Part shown: positions 55,669 through 64,000 of the stretch, one piece after another
Position numbering within the stretch: the stretch's first letter is position 1
How the letters are laid out: each line of letters opens with the position of its first letter
Position numbers and translations under genes: made by a program
Notes under the pieces: generated by a model
The model's database searches: none
What the model was told of the DNA's origin: nothing
Seen by the model: only the letters and a program-made list of their open reading frames with translations
Origin: Dehalococcoidia bacterium
Lineage (GTDB): Bacteria > Chloroflexota > Dehalococcoidia > GIF9 > UBA5629
Direction: 5' to 3'
Assembly: GCA_041653995.1 (NCBI GenBank)
Contig: JBAZEK010000001.1
Location: 310,001-374,000, forward strand
DNA length: 64,000 nt

Positions 55669-56718
55669 ATGGCTAAGAAGGCGTTTATCACCGGTATTAC
55701 CGGTCAGGACGGATCTTACCTGGCCGAGCTGTTACTGTGCAAGGGATACGAAGTACACGGCATAGTACGCCGCGCCAGCACCTTCCATACTACACGATTG
55801 GATCATATAAAGTTCGGCGCCGATGACAGGAAGGAGCGGCTTTTCCTGCATTACGGGGATATGACCGATTCCTCCAATCTCAACCGTGTGCTGGAGAAGG
55901 TGCAGCCGGAAGAAATATATAACCTGGCTGCCCAGAGCCACGTGCAGATATCGTTCGAGGTACCGGAGTACAGCGCTGAGGTTGACGGTATCGGTGTACT
56001 GAGGCTGCTGGACGCCATCCGCGAGACCAAGCTCAAGACCAGGTTTTACCAGGCCTCCAGTTCGGAGCTCTTCGGCAAGGTAGCCGAGAAAATTCAGAGT
56101 GAGAGGACGCCTTTTTACCCGCGCAGCCCGTATGCCGCGGCCAAGCTTTTCGGATACTGGATCGTGGTTAACTATCGCGAAGCATACAACCTTTTCGCCT
56201 GCAACGGCATTCTGTTTAATCACGAGTCCCCACGGCGGGGCGAGAATTTCGTCACGCGCAAAGTAACCAGCGGTATCGCCCAGATACTGGCCGGCAAAAC
56301 GGATCATATATCCATGGGCAATATGGATGCGCAGCGTGACTGGGGTTATGCCCCTGAGTATGTCGAGGTGATGTGGAAGATGCTGCAGACCGAAGGGCCG
56401 GCGGACTATGTGGTCGGTACAGGCAGTAAACACTCTGTGAAAGAATTTATCGAGAGTGCGTTCGCCTATGCAGGCCTCGACTGGCACAAGCATGTCCGGC
56501 AGGACGCGCGCTTCCTGCGACCTACCGAAGTGGATGAGTTGCAGGCCGATCCGTCAAAAGCGGCCAGGGAGTTGGGCTGGAAGCCGAAGGTGGGTTTTAA
56601 GGAATTGGTCATGATCATGGTGGATGCCGACATGCGTGCCCTCGGCCTGAAGCCTGTTGGCAAGGGCGACAGATTCCTTAAAGAAGCCTTTCCTTCCCGC
56701 TGGTGGGGGATCGACTGA
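55669..56718 (+). CDS. gmd: GDP-mannose 4,6-dehydratase, 349 aa
   Basis: Makes GDP-4-keto-6-deoxymannose. ITGITGQDGSYLAELLL at residue 7, VRRASTFHTTRLDH near 32, LAAQSHVQISFEVPEYSA near 86, SSSELFGKV near 132, YAAAKLFGYW near 160 and FNHESPRRGENFVTRKV near 186 are all typical. AAGGAGAG precedes ATG 55669; the longer upstream frame overlaps a region without homology. It provides precursors of surface deoxyhexoses. Confidence 0.93.
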   Translation: MAKKAFITGITGQDGSYLAELLLCKGYEVHGIVRRASTFHTTRLDHIKFGADDRKERLFLHYGDMTDSSNLNRVLEKVQPEEIYNLAAQSHVQISFEVPEYSAEVDGIGVLRLLDAIRETKLKTRFYQASSSELFGKVAEKIQSERTPFYPRSPYAAAKLFGYWIVVNYREAYNLFACNGILFNHESPRRGENFVTRKVTSGIAQILAGKTDHISMGNMDAQRDWGYAPEYVEVMWKMLQTEGPADYVVGTGSKHSVKEFIESAFAYAGLDWHKHVRQDARFLRPTEVDELQADPSKAARELGWKPKVGFKELVMIMVDADMRALGLKPVGKGDRFLKEAFPSRWWGID

Positions 56719-56792
56719 TAGACGATACTCCACTTCGCGTGCTCTCTGCGTATATATAAAGTAGATTAAGGGCTTCGTTTAGTGTGGGTGGT

Positions 56793-56869
56793 TGGTCGGG
56801 GTGGTCGGATTTGAACCGACGACCACCTGAACCCCATTCAGGTGCGCTACCAGGCTGCGCTACACCCCG
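56793..56869 (-). tRNA. tRNA-Pro (GGG)
   Basis: Minus strand: acceptor CGGGGTG with CACCCCG, anticodon stem CCTGA/TCAGG with loop ATGGGGT (anticodon GGG at 56835-56833), T-loop GGTTCAAATCC, discriminator A, and encoded CCA. Confidence 0.95.
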
Positions 56870-56961
56870 TGTCTGAGAAACGAAAATATGTTATCATACT
56901 TAGGCTTCAGCGGGCAATGTGAATTGCCTTAATTTTATTTTATAGACGAGAGGTTTCAGAA

Positions 56962-58227
56962 TTGGCTGGAAAACACCGTAAAGCAAATATCACCAGAACC
57001 CCAACTAAACGACAGGCCTCCAGGTGGAAAAAGGAGAAAAGGCTCTCGCAAATCATCGGGATCGTCACGGGCGTCGTCATTGCCGCTGTGCTCGGCATTA
57101 TCGGCTTCTGGTATTACAGCGAACAGGTCATGCCGTATCAGCAAACCGTGCTTAAAGTCAATGATAAGTCGTACAGTATGGACTACTATATAAAGACGCT
57201 GGACTTTTACTCGAAAGGCCAGTCCAACGATGTAGTCAAGCTCTTTCCCGATATAGTCGCCCGGGGTATAGCGCAGGGTCAGGTTATAATCGAAGCGGCA
57301 GCCGCAGAAAATATTACTGTCAGCGACGATGAGATGACCAAAGAACTGGAAAATATGAAACTGGATAAAAACGATATCGGCACCGATATCGTCAGAGCCA
57401 GAGTAATTGCCCGTAAACATTCGGAGATGCAATGCGTGCCAAACCTGCCCGGACCGGTTGAGCAAGTGGAGGCGCAGGCCATGTTGATCGAGACCAAAGC
57501 CATGGCTGATGACCGCAGACAGAAGTTGATACTGGGAGATAATTTCTCCAACATGGCGGGGCTTCTTTCGCTGGACTCGTTTACACAGGGGAAAAGAGGC
57601 TACCTGGGATGGGTGCCTAAAGGCTATGAAGACAGGGTACTTGGCACTCTCAAGGACTCGGCCTTGAAAAATGTGCTTTTCAACCTGAATGTAAAAGAAA
57701 TAAGTGATCCCATATATGATGCTGGTGCGGAGAAACCTTTCGGCTACTGGGTGTTGGAAGTGCTGGAGAAGGACGATACCCGGGGCGTGCATGCCAGGGG
57801 CATACTGTTCTCCTCAGAGGACGATGCTAAAGTGGTGAGGGAAAAGCTGGTAGATGGGGGAAGTTGGGATGATCTGGCAAGGCAGTATTCGCAGCACACC
57901 AGCAAGGACAGCGGCGGAGACCTGGATTGGATCGTACCCGGCGTGGATGATACCCAGCTCGGACGTATGCTCAGCACGCTCGAAGTGAAACAGATGAGCC
58001 CTGTTATGCGTGACGACAGTGTTAAAACAGGTGGCGGGTACTGGATCGTGCAGGTGCTCGATAAGCAGGTCCGTCCGCTCGATGGTGCCACAATGCAATC
58101 GCTTGAAGAGGAATGTGTGAGCAGCTGGATGCAGGAGTTGATGAAAGAAGCGAAGGTTGAGGACTTGTTGGATCAGAAACAGAAGGACTTTGCTGTTGAT
58201 AAGGTGATAAAGAACAGGAGCCAATAA
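56962..58227 (+). CDS. Membrane-anchored peptidyl-prolyl isomerase (PpiC/SurA/PrsA-like), 421 aa
   Basis: A basic N-terminus, then one membrane helix (~30-50: IIGIVTGVVIAAVLGIIGFW). A SurA-type N-domain (~60-160) follows, then two parvulin-like domains. The second is clear: ARGILFSSEDDAKVVREKL near 276 and DSGGDLDWIVPG near 315; the first (~170-265) is degenerate. Extracytoplasmic folding of secreted proteins. It starts with TTG 56962. hom follows 2 bp later, so the pair is probably cotranscribed. Confidence 0.85.
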   Translation: MAGKHRKANITRTPTKRQASRWKKEKRLSQIIGIVTGVVIAAVLGIIGFWYYSEQVMPYQQTVLKVNDKSYSMDYYIKTLDFYSKGQSNDVVKLFPDIVARGIAQGQVIIEAAAAENITVSDDEMTKELENMKLDKNDIGTDIVRARVIARKHSEMQCVPNLPGPVEQVEAQAMLIETKAMADDRRQKLILGDNFSNMAGLLSLDSFTQGKRGYLGWVPKGYEDRVLGTLKDSALKNVLFNLNVKEISDPIYDAGAEKPFGYWVLEVLEKDDTRGVHARGILFSSEDDAKVVREKLVDGGSWDDLARQYSQHTSKDSGGDLDWIVPGVDDTQLGRMLSTLEVKQMSPVMRDDSVKTGGGYWIVQVLDKQVRPLDGATMQSLEEECVSSWMQELMKEAKVEDLLDQKQKDFAVDKVIKNRSQ

Positions 58228-58229
58228 AG

Positions 58230-59531
58230 TTGCAAAAAAAACGGCCCGTCAATATAGGCCTTTTAGGTATAGGCACCATCGGAGCCGGTGTGGCCAAAGG
58301 GCTGGTTGCGCGGAGCCAGATACTGGCGCGTCAGGCGGGTTGCCCGCTTGTCCTTAAGGCGGTGGTCGAGAAAGACATGTCCAGGCACGGCTCGGCCGGG
58401 CTGGACCGCGCCATCTTTACCGATAATTACCGCAGGGTGGTCTACGGGGCCGAAATCGATATAGTCATCGAACTGATCGGTGGGGAATATCCGGCCTTCG
58501 ACTATATCAAGGAAGCGCTTTCCAACGGTAAACATGTTGTCACTGCCAATAAGGAGGTCATGGCCAAACACGGCACTGAGTTGCTGTCGATCGCCAAGGA
58601 ACACCGCGCAGGGCTGCGTTTCGAGGCCAGCGTGGGCGGCGGCATCCCGCTCATCTCTCCCTTCCAGAGGGACCTGGTGGCCAATGACATACAGGCCGTT
58701 TATGCCATTGTTAACGGCACGACCAACTATATCCTTACGCGCATGGCGCACGACAAGCTTGACTTCAACATGGCGCTCAAACAGGCTCAGAAACTGGGCT
58801 ATGCCGAAGCCGATCCTGCCAACGACATAGGGGGATTGGATGCGGCATACAAGCTGGCCATTTTAACCTCGCTGGGATTCGACATGGATGTGAACTTTGA
58901 CGAGATCTTCTACGAAGGCATATCCCGGCTCAAGCCGCAGGATTTCAGCTATGCCGAGGAGTTCGGCTACGCCATTAAACTGCTGGCCATAGCCAAGAGA
59001 TCCGATAATCTGGTGGAGGCCAGGGTGCAGCCGGTACTGATACCGGCCGAATCGCTGCTGGCCAAGGTAGACGGCGTCTATAATGCCATCTACGTTTCAG
59101 GCGATCTGGTGGGCAACGTGCTCTTTTATGGACAGGGAGCAGGCCCTTCGGCAACCTCCAGCGCGGTTCTGGCGGATGTTATCAATATTGCGCAAAATAT
59201 CAGCGCCGGACGCGACAATGCGCCGCGCTTCATACCTGAGAAGAAGTCGGGCATCAAACCCATGTCCGAAATCCAGACACGCTACTATTTTCGTATGAAG
59301 GTGCAGGACAAGGCCGGTGTGCTGGCGCGCATTGCCAACGTGATGGGAGACCACAGCATCAGCATCTCCTCGGTCAAGCAGCAGGAATCGGATGCTTCGA
59401 CCAACACTGCGGAGATTGTAATTATGACGCACCCTGCCCGTGAGAGCGCAGTTCAGGATGCCATTAAAATTATTAACAAGCTGCCTGTGGTCAAGGAGAT
59501 CAGTAACTTCATCAGGGTGGAGGCTATCTGA
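58230..59531 (+). CDS. hom: Homoserine dehydrogenase with ACT domain, 433 aa
   Basis: NAD(P)-dependent reduction of aspartate semialdehyde to homoserine. Rossmann motif IGLLGIGTIGAGVAKGL at residue 8; VTANKEVMAKHG near 105; VGGGIPLISPFQRDL near 130; NGTTNYILTRM near 160; GYAEADPANDIGGLDAAYK near 190. The C-terminal ACT domain (~350-430: KAGVLARIANVMGDHSISI) suggests threonine feedback. TTG 58230 follows AGGAG by 9 nt. thrC starts 1 bp after the stop. Confidence 0.95.
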   Translation: MQKKRPVNIGLLGIGTIGAGVAKGLVARSQILARQAGCPLVLKAVVEKDMSRHGSAGLDRAIFTDNYRRVVYGAEIDIVIELIGGEYPAFDYIKEALSNGKHVVTANKEVMAKHGTELLSIAKEHRAGLRFEASVGGGIPLISPFQRDLVANDIQAVYAIVNGTTNYILTRMAHDKLDFNMALKQAQKLGYAEADPANDIGGLDAAYKLAILTSLGFDMDVNFDEIFYEGISRLKPQDFSYAEEFGYAIKLLAIAKRSDNLVEARVQPVLIPAESLLAKVDGVYNAIYVSGDLVGNVLFYGQGAGPSATSSAVLADVINIAQNISAGRDNAPRFIPEKKSGIKPMSEIQTRYYFRMKVQDKAGVLARIANVMGDHSISISSVKQQESDASTNTAEIVIMTHPARESAVQDAIKIINKLPVVKEISNFIRVEAI

Positions 59532-59532
59532 G

Positions 59533-60588
59533 ATGATAAGAGGTGTTCTGCATCATTACAAAGACCATCTGCCGGTCACCAATAAAACGCCCATGATTTC
59601 AATGGGCGAGGGAGATACCCCGCTGGTCAAGTCTGTCAATCTGGCCAGGGAGCTGGGTGTGGGTGAGTTGTATTTCAAGCTGGAGGGCTGCAATCCCACC
59701 GGCTCGTTCAAAGACCGCGGCATGGTTTTTGCCATCGCCAAGGCTTTGGAGGACGGCAGCAAACAGGCTATCTGCGCGTCGACCGGCAATACCAGCGCTT
59801 CGGCGGCCGCTTACGGGGCGCGGTTCGGGTTGAAGGTCATAATACTGGTGCCCAAGGGCAAAATCGCCATGGGCAAAATGGCGCAGGCCATTGCATATGG
59901 CGCGGAGATTATTGCTATTGAGGGCAACTTCGACCAGGCGCTCAAGGTAACGCGCACTCTGGCCGAGAGATATCCCATAACCCTGGTAAACTCGCTCAAT
60001 CCTTACCGTATCGAGGGGCAAAAGACCGGGTCGTTCGAAATCATCGAGGATCTTGGCGGTCCTCCGGATTATCTCTTCATACCGGTGGGCAATGCGGGCA
60101 ACATCACCGCTTACTGGAAGGGATTCAAAGAATGGAAGGATAAGGGAAAGGTCGACAGGTCGCCCGTAATGATGGGATTCCAGGCGGAGGGCGCAGCGCC
60201 GATTGTGAAAAACATGATCATCGAAGCGCCGCAGACCATTGCTACTGCTATCCGCATCGGCAATCCGGCAAGCTGGAAAGGCGCTACGGCGGCCAGGGAT
60301 GAATCGGGTGGCATAATTGATTGTGTAACTGACGATGAGATTCTGGCAGCATATAAAATGATGGCCGGCAAAGAGGGTGTATTCGGCGAGCCGGCATCCG
60401 CCGCGCCGCTGGCAGGCCTGCTCAAGATGATAAAGCAGGGTAAGAGCTACAAAGGAAAGAGAATCGTCTGCATCGTGACCGGCAACGGACTGAAAGACCC
60501 GGATATACCGGTGCGCTATGTGGAACCCTTCCCCGAATTGCCGGCTGAACTGGCGGTCATCGAAAAGCATCTGGGTTTGAAGAAATAA
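59533..60588 (+). CDS. thrC: Threonine synthase, 351 aa
   Basis: PLP enzyme converting O-phosphohomoserine to threonine. The PLP Lys lies in NPTGSFKDRGM near 54; ASTGNTSASAAAYGAR near 82; PVGNAGNITAYWKGF near 187 is the phosphate-binding loop. The length is that of the short (type I) threonine synthases. ATG 59533 is the right start, since the earlier frame overlaps hom. Coupled with hom: two consecutive steps of the pathway. Confidence 0.95.
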   Translation: MIRGVLHHYKDHLPVTNKTPMISMGEGDTPLVKSVNLARELGVGELYFKLEGCNPTGSFKDRGMVFAIAKALEDGSKQAICASTGNTSASAAAYGARFGLKVIILVPKGKIAMGKMAQAIAYGAEIIAIEGNFDQALKVTRTLAERYPITLVNSLNPYRIEGQKTGSFEIIEDLGGPPDYLFIPVGNAGNITAYWKGFKEWKDKGKVDRSPVMMGFQAEGAAPIVKNMIIEAPQTIATAIRIGNPASWKGATAARDESGGIIDCVTDDEILAAYKMMAGKEGVFGEPASAAPLAGLLKMIKQGKSYKGKRIVCIVTGNGLKDPDIPVRYVEPFPELPAELAVIEKHLGLKK

Positions 60589-60617
60589 GCGCGCTTCCCG
60601 GGAGGAGGGCTGAGGAC

Positions 60618-61196
60618 ATGTTAAAGGTTGTTGCCGAGGATATCGGGGCTTTCTATCACCACTATCCCAGGACAGCTGCCATAGTGACGGTCAGTCACGA
60701 TGGCAGGCGAAATGCTATGGCTGTAGCCTGGCACTGCCCGGTGTCTTTTAAACCGCCGCTTTACGGCATTGCTGTCGCTCCCAAGCGCTTTAGCTATAAC
60801 ATGATCTGCGGGGCCGGGCAGTTCGCCGTAAACTTCATGCCGTTGGATAGGGCGGAGACCATCGCCGCTGTGGGGGGCAGCAGTGGAAGCTCCAGTGACA
60901 AGTTCACCCAGTTTGATCTGCAGGAAGCCCCTGCGATTAAAACAGAGGCTCCGATATTAAAGGAAGCTTACGCGGCTTATGAATGTATGGTATTCGACAA
61001 TCGGATTTTCGGTGATCATGCATGGATCATCGGAAGCGTCGTGGCCGTACACGCCGACGGTGAAGTCTTCAAGGCGGACGGAACCCTGGATCTGGATTTG
61101 CTGCAACCGGCGCTGTATATGGGAGCCGAGATCTATTGCGCAGTGGACAAAATCACAACCAGGGTACTGGAAAGACAAAAATATGGCGGCGGTTAA
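60618..61196 (+). CDS. Flavin reductase-like / flavoredoxin protein, 192 aa
   Basis: FMN-binding split-barrel domain: YPRTAAIVTVSHDGRRNAMAVAWHCPVSFKPPLYGIAV-type N-half, NMICGAGQFAVNF near 68, and a VYAKDKITTRV-like end. Flavoredoxins act as electron carriers or FMN reductases in anaerobes. CGGGAGGAGG precedes ATG. folE is 20 bp downstream. Confidence 0.88.
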   Translation: MLKVVAEDIGAFYHHYPRTAAIVTVSHDGRRNAMAVAWHCPVSFKPPLYGIAVAPKRFSYNMICGAGQFAVNFMPLDRAETIAAVGGSSGSSSDKFTQFDLQEAPAIKTEAPILKEAYAAYECMVFDNRIFGDHAWIIGSVVAVHADGEVFKADGTLDLDLLQPALYMGAEIYCAVDKITTRVLERQKYGGG

Positions 61197-61216
61197 CCGG
61201 CCGATAGGACGACATA

Positions 61217-61783
61217 ATGTTAGACGCTGAGAAAATCAAGAAGACGGCCCGGGAATTCATAGAGGCCATAGGGGATGATCCCTCGAGGGAGGGATTGGTG
61301 GATACGCCGCAAAGGTTGTCGGAGATGTATGCCGAACTATTCTCGGGATTGGATATGGATGCAAAGGAAGTGCTCTCCACTGGTTTTTCAGCCGGGCATC
61401 ACGAGATGGTTATTGTGCGCGACATCCCCTTCTATTCGATGTGCGAGCATCATTTTCTCCCGTTTTATGGTGTCGTACACATAGGATACATACCCAATGC
61501 CAGGGGATGGGTGGTGGGTGTATCCAAACTGGCCAGAGTGGTGGAGATATATTCGAGGCGGCTGCAATTGCAGGAGCGTATGACCAAACATATCGCGGAT
61601 GTGATCATGGAGTCGCTCAAGCCGGATGGAGTAGGTGTAGTGATCCAGGCGGAACACCTCTGTATGGTGATGCGTGGCATTAAAAAGCCGGGCAGCAATG
61701 TGATTACGTCTGCCATGCGCGGCATTTTTGAGAAGAGGGCGGTTACCAGGGCGGAATTCCTCTCTTTGGTGCAGGGTAAATAG
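61217..61783 (+). CDS. folE: GTP cyclohydrolase I, 188 aa
   Basis: First step of tetrahydropterin/folate synthesis. Zinc ligands: Cys and His in SMCEHHFLPFYG near 76 and a second Cys in AEHLCMVMRGI near 148. SREGLVDTPQRLSEMY near 22 and MTKHIADVI near 127 are typical. ATG 61217. Convergent with the ABC permease, 1 bp apart. Confidence 0.96.
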   Translation: MLDAEKIKKTAREFIEAIGDDPSREGLVDTPQRLSEMYAELFSGLDMDAKEVLSTGFSAGHHEMVIVRDIPFYSMCEHHFLPFYGVVHIGYIPNARGWVVGVSKLARVVEIYSRRLQLQERMTKHIADVIMESLKPDGVGVVIQAEHLCMVMRGIKKPGSNVITSAMRGIFEKRAVTRAEFLSLVQGK

Positions 61784-61784
61784 A

Positions 61785-63023
61785 CTATTCGTGCCGCAGA
61801 GATTCGATGGGGTCCAGCCTGGCTGCACGGAAGGCGGGATAGGTTCCTGAGACGATTCCCGTACAAATGGCCACCAGCAGCGCCATGGCCACGATATCCA
61901 GAGAGATAGGCGCGCTTACCGGCATATTATTCATCATCTGACCCCTGATGGCCAGGGAGCCGATGCCCGCCAGACCGAGTCCCAGGATGCCGCCGGACAG
62001 GCTGAGCAGCGCCGATTCCACCAGGAACTGAACCAGGATATCACGCCGTTTAGCCCCGATGGCTTTGCGTATACCGATCTCCCGCGTGCGCTCCGTTACC
62101 GATACCAGCATGATGTTCATGATACCGATACCTCCCACGATGAGAGAGATGCTGGCCACACTGCCCAAAAATACCTGGAAGATGGCCATGGACTCGTTCA
62201 TGCGTTTGAGAATCTCCTGCATATCGATAACGTTGAAATCGTTATCCTCTTCTTCTCTGATGTGGTGGCGCTGTCGCAGTATCTCGGTGATTTGATCCCT
62301 GGCCGTATGGATGGCGTCCGTTTTAATAGCTTCAACTACGATGGTCTGGACGGGGTGTCCCAGGGGTCCGGCCTCAACGCCAAAATGGGATTGCATGGTG
62401 CTGAGGGGGATCATGATGAAATTGTCGGCGCTGGTGCCCATGAAACCTCCGCGCGACTCGCATACTCCTATCACCTCGAATTTGCGGCCTCCGATGCGCA
62501 GAGTTTCCCCCACCGGATCGGCCGTACTGAAAAGATCCTTGGCTGCCTGTGCGCCTAAAATGGCTACGCTGTTGCTTCTGCGGATATCGCTGTCGCTGAA
62601 GAAGTTACCCCTGGCAATTTTATAGTTCAGTATCTTTTGTATATCCAGAGTGGATCCCATGATATTTATGGTCCTGATCTGGTTTCCGTAAACGGTCTTG
62701 AGCATTTTGGAATACATGGGAGCAACGGCCGCGACTGCGGGAGCCTTGCTGCTGTTGGCTAAAGCCTCCGCATCCTCCTGTGTGAGCGTGCCCTCAGCCC
62801 TCATACCGCCCATCGTTTGCCTGGTGGAGCCGGAAACGTAAATAGCATTGGCGCCCATGTTTTCAAAGACGGTTGCCATCTGCTGTTGCTGGCCGCGTCC
62901 GAAGGAAACTAAAAAGACCACGGCGCCCACACCTATAACGATACCCAGTATAGTCAGGGAAGAGCGCATCTTGTTAGAGATGAGGGCCTGCCAGGAGGAC
63001 AGCAGGTATTCCAAAAAGCTCAA
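61785..63023 (-). CDS. MacB-type ABC transporter permease, 412 aa
   Basis: One N-terminal membrane helix (~19-42), a large periplasmic domain (~45-285), and three C-terminal helices (from ~290). VGGIGIMNIMLVSVTERTREIGIRKAIGA near 303 is the FtsX/MacB signature. The start overlaps the ATPase stop (ATGA, 63020-63023). With the ATPase and membrane-fusion genes it forms a tripartite exporter of peptides, antibiotics or lipids; the substrate is unknown. Confidence 0.92.
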   Translation of the reverse strand: MSFLEYLLSSWQALISNKMRSSLTILGIVIGVGAVVFLVSFGRGQQQQMATVFENMGANAIYVSGSTRQTMGGMRAEGTLTQEDAEALANSSKAPAVAAVAPMYSKMLKTVYGNQIRTINIMGSTLDIQKILNYKIARGNFFSDSDIRRSNSVAILGAQAAKDLFSTADPVGETLRIGGRKFEVIGVCESRGGFMGTSADNFIMIPLSTMQSHFGVEAGPLGHPVQTIVVEAIKTDAIHTARDQITEILRQRHHIREEEDNDFNVIDMQEILKRMNESMAIFQVFLGSVASISLIVGGIGIMNIMLVSVTERTREIGIRKAIGAKRRDILVQFLVESALLSLSGGILGLGLAGIGSLAIRGQMMNNMPVSAPISLDIVAMALLVAICTGIVSGTYPAFRAARLDPIESLRHE

Positions 63024-63694
63024 CGGACTTTCTCCTGGACGATGCTTCCATCGCGCAGGTAGATGGTGCGTCCGGTGTAGGAGGCTATGTCCTCTTCGTG
63101 AGTGACTATTACTATGGTTATTCCTTTCTTGTTAAGCTGCTGCAGAAATTCCATAATGCTGTGGCTGGTGCGCGTATCGAGGTTGCCAGTGGGTTCATCG
63201 GCCAGAATCAGGGGCGGATCATTAACCAGGGCGCGTGCTATGGCCACGCGCTGTTGTTCGCCTCCCGACATTTCGCTGGGCCTGTGGTGGGCGCGGTTGA
63301 CGATGCTGACCGCCTCCATAGCCGCCATGGCGCGCTTGTGCCTGTCGTGTGCCCCGCTATAAATAAGAGGCAGCTCCACATTCATGACGGCATTCAACCT
63401 GGGCAACAGGTTATATGACTGGAAAACGAATCCGATCTTTTTATTGCGCACCGCGGCCAGCTCATCATCGCTCATGCGGCTTACGTCAATGCCGTCCAGT
63501 TCGTACTTGCCCGCGTTGGGACGATCCAGGCAACCCAGTAAATTCATCATGGTTGATTTGCCGGACCCTGAAGGCCCCATGATCGAGACCATCTGGCCGG
63601 CCTCGATATCCATGCTGACGTAGTTTAGCGCATTGACCTGTACATCCCCTATTGTGTAGATCTTGACGATGTTCTCAAGATGGATCATGGACAT
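63020..63694 (-). CDS. MacB/LolD-type ABC transporter ATPase, 224 aa
   Basis: Walker A GPSGSGKST near 40; Q-loop FVFQSYNLLPRLN near 90; signature MSGGEQQRVAIARAL near 142; Walker B LILADEPTGNLD near 162; H-loop IVVTHE near 198. Complete and of normal length. The partner permease is translated right behind it. The 5' neighbour is the fusion protein. Confidence 0.95.
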   Translation of the reverse strand: MSMIHLENIVKIYTIGDVQVNALNYVSMDIEAGQMVSIMGPSGSGKSTMMNLLGCLDRPNAGKYELDGIDVSRMSDDELAAVRNKKIGFVFQSYNLLPRLNAVMNVELPLIYSGAHDRHKRAMAAMEAVSIVNRAHHRPSEMSGGEQQRVAIARALVNDPPLILADEPTGNLDTRTSHSIMEFLQQLNKKGITIVIVTHEEDIASYTGRTIYLRDGSIVQEKVR

Positions 63695-63723
63695 GATGAC
63701 TCAATCCCATTTGAATAAGGTAT

Positions 63724-64000
63724 TTATTTGATCGCTTCGATAAGGACCTGTTCGCCTTCTTTCAGACCCGATATGATCTCGGTGTTTTTCTTGTTCTGCA
63801 CACCGGTCTTCACGGGACGTTTCTCCGTTTTAGCCGAGGAGGCGTCTATGACGATGTCCACCCAGTAGTCACCGGACAGGCCTTTTATAGCGCGATTTGG
63901 CACCTGCAGAACGTTTTCACGCATTCCCGTGATGATATCTGCTGTGGCCGTGAGGCCGCCCCGCAGCCCCGAAGTATCCTCGTCCTTGTCCATGTATATC
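63724..64000 (-). CDS. Membrane-fusion (HlyD/MacA-type) protein, C-terminal part; runs off the right edge
   Basis: The open frame continues through the window edge with no stop; only the last ~92 codons are visible. GLRGGLTATADIITGMREN and VLQVPNRAIKG (the beta-barrel) are typical of MacA/RND adaptors, followed by NTEIISGLKEGEQVL and stop. It is the periplasmic/exterior adaptor of the MacB exporter. The start and the coiled-coil region lie outside. Confidence 0.85.
   Translation of the reverse strand, partial: IYMDKDEDTSGLRGGLTATADIITGMRENVLQVPNRAIKGLSGDYWVDIVIDASSAKTEKRPVKTGVQNKKNTEIISGLKEGEQVLIEAIK

Noticed and set aside
56956..57792. Antisense frame of 278 codons opposite the PpiC gene
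   Set aside because: Shadow; the plus-strand protein has a helix, SurA-like domain and parvulin motifs.
59599..60570. Antisense frame of 323 codons opposite thrC
   Set aside because: Shadow of threonine synthase, whose PLP motifs are complete.

Overview
The window looks like a chromosomal segment of an anaerobic bacterium of the phylum Chloroflexota, most likely class Dehalococcoidia. This is an inference from several features together: a translation operon thrS-infC-rpmI-rplT-pheS-pheT with a ThrRS lacking the TGS domain, an rpsB-tsf-pyrH-frr-cdsA...dxr-rseP-ispG-proS cluster, many TTG starts, several acyl-CoA dehydrogenase pairs and oxygen-independent chemistry. No CRISPR array, insertion sequence, prophage or rRNA was seen. 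There are two tRNA genes (Asp-GTC, Pro-GGG) and one clear riboswitch (TPP, in front of thiC).

Layout. 1-2666: 5' part of a very large secreted repeat protein (minus strand, running off the left edge). 2989-4947: an SDR oxidoreductase and a P-loop/DRTGG protein. 4975-11554: promoter, attenuator-like hairpin and the thrS-infC-rpmI-rplT-pheST operon; infC appears to start at an AUA codon. 11651-13048: an acyl-CoA synthetase-like protein lacking an ATP-grasp half, convergent with and overlapping proS. 13014-18064 and 21275-24807 (minus): the classical rpsB-to-proS cluster, split by an unrelated 3-kb block (18227-21201) that carries a zinc-ribbon membrane protein, a small Cys-rich protein, a crotonase and a 3-hydroxyacyl-CoA dehydrogenase. 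24961-32246 (minus): an acyl-CoA dehydrogenase pair, a GreA domain fused to a recombinase-like N-terminal domain, speB/speD, cinA and thiC. 32472-36940: an IPT/TIG surface protein, tRNA-Asp, plsY, a glycosyltransferase and a TetR regulator.

37234-44759 is an acyl-CoA degradation locus: two acyl-CoA dehydrogenases, an HMG-CoA-synthase-fold/DUF35 fusion, a thiolase, three MaoC hydratases and a PlsY paralogue. A TTGACA/TATAAA promoter carrying two copies of a 13-bp TetR-type operator lies in front. The gene content parallels the mycobacterial igr (cholesterol side-chain) operon. 45919-51968 is a separate five-gene unit: FGGY kinase, RuBisCO-like protein, class-III aminotransferase, STAS protein and CoA-transferase. 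I know of no described pathway with this combination, and it is my best candidate for an undescribed system.

52280-54481 is a small regulatory island: a membrane rhodanese without the active-site Cys, a 37-aa membrane microprotein translationally overlapping a second membrane protein, and two divergent XRE regulators. A shared palindrome TTTAC-N4-GTAAA lies upstream of each unit. The right part holds two tandem GDP-mannose-dehydratase paralogues, tRNA-Pro, a PpiC-type foldase, hom-thrC, a flavin reductase, folE, and (minus) a MacB-type ABC exporter whose membrane-fusion gene runs off the right edge.

Functional picture: an anaerobe that degrades CoA-thioesters of branched or cyclic acids, makes isoprenoids by the MEP route, and synthesises thiamine, polyamines, threonine and pterins. 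Everything about function is from motif reading only; no search was run.
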